From assembly GCF_000210895.1 (NCBI RefSeq), contig NC_015964.1, forward strand, positions 951,501 to 1,015,500: 64,000 bases of DNA. Direction: 5' to 3'. Below, piece by piece: positions 60,123 through 64,000 of this stretch. Position 1 is the stretch's first letter, and each line of letters opens with the position of its first letter. Below the pieces are notes generated by a model, which saw nothing but the letters and a program-made list of their open reading frames with translations, was not told the DNA's origin and did no database searches. The translations under genes were made by a program, and so were the position numbers. Origin of the DNA: Haemophilus parainfluenzae T3T1 (lineage in GTDB: Bacteria > Pseudomonadota > Gammaproteobacteria > Enterobacterales > Pasteurellaceae).

Positions 60123-61682
60123 CTATTTCTTTGGACGAATATCGATGGCAGGGTCTGCATCTTTACGATATTTTTCTTCAATCAGTTTTTTCAGACCATA
60201 ATCATTTTTGTCAGCTTGTTCAGAGAATAAATCTTCTTCTAATGTGAGCTTCGGATTTTTGATCCCTATCCAATTAGCAATACCTTCTAAGAAATTCAGA
60301 CCAGATTTAAAGGCTTTGTATTCTTTACGTGCCGTATCATCAGATGAAATCTTAAAGAGCGGAATATTATGATGTAATTGGCTGTGACAGTTTTGGTTAA
60401 ACAAGGTTACGCCATGTTTATCATCTTCCTGATGACATAAACCATGATCTGAAAAATAAATCATCGAGAAAGTGCGGTGTGTTTTTTGCTCGTTTTCTTT
60501 GAGGGTTTCATACACTTTCTTAATAAAATCATCGGTTTTCTTAATGGATGTAATATAGCAATTTAAGTATTCGTTCTTTTTCTCAATGTCATTGTCATTG
60601 AAAATTTTCGGGTAATCTTCAACGCGATCGCAAGCAAGCGGATGCGAACCGTAAATGTGTAATACAATAAAGCGTTTACCTTGCGTTGGATCTTCTAAAA
60701 CTTGGGCAAATTTAGGGATTAAATCAAAATCGCTGTAGTTTGTAGAATTAAAGCTCCCGCCTTTTTTCAAGAAAATGGTTTCATCAGATTTTGAGGCTAG
60801 AGAGGCCACTGGTGTGTCATATTCACCTAAGAAACCTTGATTAGACAGCCAGTAGGTTTTCAGACCTGCAGACTTAATGAGATCCACTAAGCTTAAATCA
60901 TAGTTTGGTTCCCATTTTTCTTTATCAGGTAACGTTAACATTAAGCGCAATGAGGCGACAGTGTTTGTTCCGGCAGATGTCATACCATCAATCAGTGTAC
61001 CATTTGCAGATGACATAAAGGGGGTGTCATTGACGGGGTATCCATACGCATGCAAGTAATCTTTTCGCGCACTTTCACCCAAAATAATCACATAATCTTG
61101 GTATTTAGAATTTTCTAATGTGGATTGTCCCCAGCTGCTTTCCTGTGACATTTTTTTCAATTTTTGCCATTCATTAACGATTTGTACACTCGAATCTATC
61201 GTTTCTTTTAATGGCGCAGCAATCGGTAAGTTATAGCCAATCAACAGGGTAGCGAGGGCAATGAATGTTTTATTGCGATAAAATTTCACCCCAAACTTGA
61301 CCGCACTTTTGTAATGTAAAAAGACTAAAACTGGAATAGCTAATGCTGCTAAATAGCTGCTCACAGGGATTTGCATGAGAAACTCTTTGGTCTCTAACAT
61401 ATCTGTCGCGAGAACCGATGCAATATATTGGTAGCTTGGCGCACCAAAATTTAAGCCTGTCGGCGTATAAATTGCGTGTAAGCAAACTAAGGGTAATAAA
61501 ATAAAATAGAAAGATTTTCGGCTACTACTTAATAAAATAATGAAAATAGCCGTGAGTAAAATCAGACTAATAGATGGCTCAGGAAACATCCCTGAACCTC
61601 GTAAAATCAGGTAACCCGCAAGAATGGCACAAGCCAAAGAAAAAAGTGCGGTTAAAATTTGTGAGGTTTTTGATATCTTCAT
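60123..61682 (-). CDS. Phosphoethanolamine transferase, EptA/CptA-like
   Basis: A 519-residue inner-membrane enzyme. Five membrane segments fill about the first 150 residues. A periplasmic sulfatase-fold domain follows with [19 protein letters not shown] (metal Glu, about 200), a catalytic-threonine candidate in [11 protein letters not shown], and [11 protein letters not shown] (metal Asp/His). Such enzymes put phosphoethanolamine on lipid A or core heptose of lipooligosaccharide. Haemophilus has several paralogues, so the acceptor cannot be named. Oppositely oriented to the flanking tsf and pyrH. Confidence 0.85.
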   Translation of the reverse strand: MKISKTSQILTALFSLACAILAGYLILRGSGMFPEPSISLILLTAIFIILLSSSRKSFYFILLPLVCLHAIYTPTGLNFGAPSYQYIASVLATDMLETKEFLMQIPVSSYLAALAIPVLVFLHYKSAVKFGVKFYRNKTFIALATLLIGYNLPIAAPLKETIDSSVQIVNEWQKLKKMSQESSWGQSTLENSKYQDYVIILGESARKDYLHAYGYPVNDTPFMSSANGTLIDGMTSAGTNTVASLRLMLTLPDKEKWEPNYDLSLVDLIKSAGLKTYWLSNQGFLGEYDTPVASLASKSDETIFLKKGGSFNSTNYSDFDLIPKFAQVLEDPTQGKRFIVLHIYGSHPLACDRVEDYPKIFNDNDIEKKNEYLNCYITSIKKTDDFIKKVYETLKENEQKTHRTFSMIYFSDHGLCHQEDDKHGVTLFNQNCHSQLHHNIPLFKISSDDTARKEYKAFKSGLNFLEGIANWIGIKNPKLTLEEDLFSEQADKNDYGLKKLIEEKYRKDADPAIDIRPKK

Positions 61683-61806
61683 AAAGTTTGCCTATAAAAT
61701 CAAAAGTGCACCATTTTATCGCACTTTTCTGACCAATTTCCATTTTTAACTTTTTCACTCTTTTGCTAGAATAAGCCAATTTTTGTAACCGACAAAGGAA
61801 AAAACA

Positions 61807-62520
61807 ATGAGCCAACCAATTTACAAACGAATCTTATTGAAATTAAGTGGTGAAGCATTACAAGGTGATGAGGGCTTCGGTATCGATCCTTCTATCCTCG
61901 ATCGTATGGCTTTAGAGATTAAAGAATTAATTGAAATGGGCGTGGAAGTTGGTGTTGTGCTCGGCGGTGGTAACTTATTCCGTGGCGCAAAATTAGCTAA
62001 AGCGGGGATGAATCGCGTAGTGGGCGACCATATGGGGATGCTTGCAACCGTGATGAATGGTTTGGCTATGCGTGATGCACTTCACCGTGCAGATGTCAAT
62101 GCGAAATTAATGTCTGCGTTCCAATTAAATGGTATTTGCGATACGTATAACTGGTCTGAAGCAATTAAAATGTTACGTGAAAAACGTGTGGTCATTTTCT
62201 CTGCAGGTACGGGTAGCCCATTCTTTACAACTGACTCTGCAGCATGTTTACGTGGTATTGAAATTGAAGCGGATATCGTATTAAAAGCGACTAAGGTAGA
62301 TGGCGTATATAACTGCGATCCTGCTAAAAATCCTGATGCCGTGTTATATCGTAATTTATCTTATGCAGAAGTAATCGAAAAAGAGTTACAAGTGATGGAT
62401 TTGGCAGCATTCACGCTTGCTCGTGACCACGGTATGCCAATTCGTGTATTTAATATGTGCAAACCAGGTGCATTGCGCCAAGTGGTGCTAGGCACAGAAG
62501 AAGGCACAACGATTTGTTAA
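61807..62520 (+). CDS. pyrH: Uridylate kinase
   Basis: A 237-residue UMP kinase of the amino-acid-kinase fold, phosphorylating UMP to UDP. Visible segments: [55 protein letters not shown], and the STGSPFF-like [19 protein letters not shown]. Standard length. Its ATG follows AAAGGAAAAA. Part of the conserved rpsB-tsf-pyrH-frr cluster. Confidence 0.97.
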   Translation: MSQPIYKRILLKLSGEALQGDEGFGIDPSILDRMALEIKELIEMGVEVGVVLGGGNLFRGAKLAKAGMNRVVGDHMGMLATVMNGLAMRDALHRADVNAKLMSAFQLNGICDTYNWSEAIKMLREKRVVIFSAGTGSPFFTTDSAACLRGIEIEADIVLKATKVDGVYNCDPAKNPDAVLYRNLSYAEVIEKELQVMDLAAFTLARDHGMPIRVFNMCKPGALRQVVLGTEEGTTIC

Positions 62521-62538
62521 TTTAATAAAGTCAAAATG

Positions 62539-62570
62539 AAAAACGGTAGAAATGATTTCTACCGTTTTTT
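62539..62570 (+). terminator. Terminator after pyrH
   Basis: AAAAACGGTAGAAA and TTTCTACCGTTTTT pair around TGA, with T residues after. Confidence 0.85.
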
Positions 62571-62713
62571 GTGCACTAACATCAGTTTTAGATATATTGG
62601 CGATATTTAAACAAACATTATTAAATTTAAATAAGATATTGTATTTTAGATTCTTTCGAATGTTTTAGTTAAAAAATAACCACTTACCTTAATGATAAGC
62701 GGTTTGTTTTATA

Positions 62714-63553
62714 TTATGGTTTAATCCATTTGGGTTCAGGTAAGATACATCCCGTCTCATGCTCCATGTCACAAGCTGTTGCACAGAGTCCCTCAACGAC
62801 AATTTTGCAATCTTTTCCTCCTTTAGACTTACATTGCTCAATGACATCTTTATTTGCTTGTTCTTTATTCCAACCAAAGCCAAAAATATCAAAATAAGTA
62901 CCATTGCGAGCACCAATTCCACTTGATAAACAAATATTGCTATAAGAAGCCATTACTTTACAGTTTTTGTTACCTTCATCTTTACATTGTTCTAGCGCAT
63001 CTTTTTCAGCTGCTTTTTGAGTGGAATGTGCTTTATTAGAAGCCCAGACCATTTTATTGTTATCTGCTGAATTAACTATACTCATCCATAAACTTTCTCG
63101 AGTTAATATAGAGGTAAGTTCTTTGTCATCTGTTTGCCCAAGTGCACGACAATTAAATTCTTTATCTAAGTCTCCAAATCCTGTTGCGGCACGATAAGAT
63201 GTAATGTTACCGCTTAGGTCTGTAAAGGCATAAGTCCAATAATTACCAGTAAAAACATTTTCTCTTTGAGTGTAAATAGTTGTACCAAAAGCATTATAAG
63301 ATCGGCCAACTTCTCGATCAAAAATTTGATACATAGGTTTTGCAAAACTATAGATAAAAAATGCTTTATCTTTTTCTTTACAAATTTTTGTTTCATTAAC
63401 TGCTAACTCTTTATCTTCTATAAATTCCTTAATATTTTTACCTTTCCAATATAAACTTGAAAAAGGATTAACATAAGTGGAACAACTTGATAACCACGCT
63501 GAAGTGCAAACTATAGCAGCAATACGGAATACGTTTTTCATGTTATAAATCAT
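62714..63553 (-). CDS. Lipoprotein with duplicated DUF4189-like region
   Basis: A 279-residue protein. The ATG at 63551-63553 has GAGGA eight bases upstream; a second ATG four codons on is less well placed. The signal peptide ends WLSSC, acylated cysteine about residue 24. The C-terminal half carries two similar units: AEKDALEQCKDEGNKNCKVMASYSNIC and ANKDVIEQCKSKGGKDCKIVVEGLC, the DUF4189 pattern (ACxxxGxxxCxxxxxxxxxC), with paired cysteines likely in disulfides. No function known. Reverse strand, between pyrH and frr. Confidence 0.78.
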   Translation of the reverse strand: MIYNMKNVFRIAAIVCTSAWLSSCSTYVNPFSSLYWKGKNIKEFIEDKELAVNETKICKEKDKAFFIYSFAKPMYQIFDREVGRSYNAFGTTIYTQRENVFTGNYWTYAFTDLSGNITSYRAATGFGDLDKEFNCRALGQTDDKELTSILTRESLWMSIVNSADNNKMVWASNKAHSTQKAAEKDALEQCKDEGNKNCKVMASYSNICLSSGIGARNGTYFDIFGFGWNKEQANKDVIEQCKSKGGKDCKIVVEGLCATACDMEHETGCILPEPKWIKP

Positions 63554-63706
63554 ACTAAAATCCTCTGTTATTAATTGAGAGCCAAGATACTATCAAATCA
63601 TACTTTAAGCAATCGGAATTTATATTCAAAATAAAAGATTCAAAACTCCCTAAAAATCCAGTAAAATCACTGTGTTTTATCTTTATTTATTAAAAAGGAC
63701 AGATGA

Positions 63707-64000
63707 ATGATTAATGAAATCAAACAAGATGCTGAAGCTCGCATGGAAAAAAGCCTCGAAGCGTTGCGTGGGCATATTGCAAAAATCCGTACAGGCCGTG
63801 CACAACCAAGCTTATTAGATGCAATCCAAGTGGAATACTATGGTGCAGCGACACCACTTCGTCAATTAGCTAACGTTGTTGCAGAAGATGCACGTACTTT
63901 AGCGGTAACAGTATTTGACCGTTCTTTAATCAGTGCAGTAGAAAAAGCAATTTTAACGTCTGATTTAGGTTTGAACCCATCTTCAGCAGGTACAACAATT
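63707..64000 (+). CDS. frr: Ribosome recycling factor (5' part; cut by window end)
   Basis: The frame opens with ATG at 63707 (after AAAAAGGAC), reads [20 protein letters not shown] and continues uninterrupted for 98 codons to the last base. Sequence shows RRF features [18 protein letters not shown] and [26 protein letters not shown] with EF-G splits post-termination ribosomes. Full length is about 185 residues, so about half is missing. Confidence 0.95.
   Translation, partial: MINEIKQDAEARMEKSLEALRGHIAKIRTGRAQPSLLDAIQVEYYGAATPLRQLANVVAEDARTLAVTVFDRSLISAVEKAILTSDLGLNPSSAGTTI

Overview
The window is a stretch of a Pasteurellaceae chromosome, most likely a Haemophilus of the H. parainfluenzae / H. 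influenzae type. The nine-base DNA-uptake signal AAGTGCGGT (or its complement ACCGCACTT) recurs on both strands, often as inverted pairs that serve as terminators. Base composition is AT-rich, gene content and neighbourhoods resemble Haemophilus (dprA-yaaA-lipoprotein-pfkA, ybaB-recR-topB-secG, folA/proB, acrR-acrA-acrB), and a sucrose-type PTS permease favours a sucrose user over H. influenzae. The species call is an inference. Almost everything is intact housekeeping or respiratory coding sequence. I see no prophage, insertion sequence, CRISPR array or rRNA.

Layout. 1-5.3 kb: the 5' part of an RpiR-type regulator, the frdABCD fumarate reductase operon (minus strand) and divergent epmA. 5.5-9.3 kb: serine uptake and deamination (sdaC-sdaA) and a membrane metallophosphoesterase. 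9.4-14.5 kb: ybaB-recR-topB-secG, tRNA-Leu(GAG) and a sucrose-type PTS EIIBC gene. 14.6-17.3 kb: a small accessory patch with two unrecognised lipoproteins, a 55-residue zinc-finger-like protein and a UPF0174/YaaW-like protein, with two similar hairpin repeats around one lipoprotein gene. 17.3-26.3 kb: metH and leuABCD with a clear leucine attenuator (leader peptide plus terminator). 26.6-32.6 kb: dprA with a competence CRP-S site, yaaA, pfkA, folA, proB and lipoproteins. 32.6-38.9 kb: an FKBP isomerase, psd and pssA for phosphatidylethanolamine, a SpoU-family methyltransferase, and glutathionylspermidine synthetase/amidase. 39-45.3 kb: the complete periplasmic nitrate reductase operon napFDAGHBC with an FNR-like site upstream. 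45.5-50 kb: yggL, trmB, priA, ftsN. 50-55 kb: an acrRAB-type efflux locus. 55-58.2 kb: a LoiP-like protease, the tryptophan permease mtr with a TrpR-like operator, and a methyltransferase. 58.2-64 kb: rpsB-tsf-pyrH-frr, interrupted by an oppositely oriented phosphoethanolamine transferase and a DUF4189-like lipoprotein.

Functionally, frd and nap supply two anaerobic electron sinks and both carry FNR-like sites. Amino-acid genes are wired to their products: leucine by attenuation and tryptophan uptake by a TrpR-like operator. The most interesting material is regulatory RNA/DNA: the leu attenuator, a folded rpsB leader with a possible pseudoknot, the dprA competence site, uptake signals reused as terminators or as coding sequence, and a MITE-like inverted repeat between leuB and leuA. 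I did not find a convincing wholly new multi-gene system. The best candidate for undescribed biology is the small zinc-finger / UPF0174 pair at 16.3-17.3 kb.
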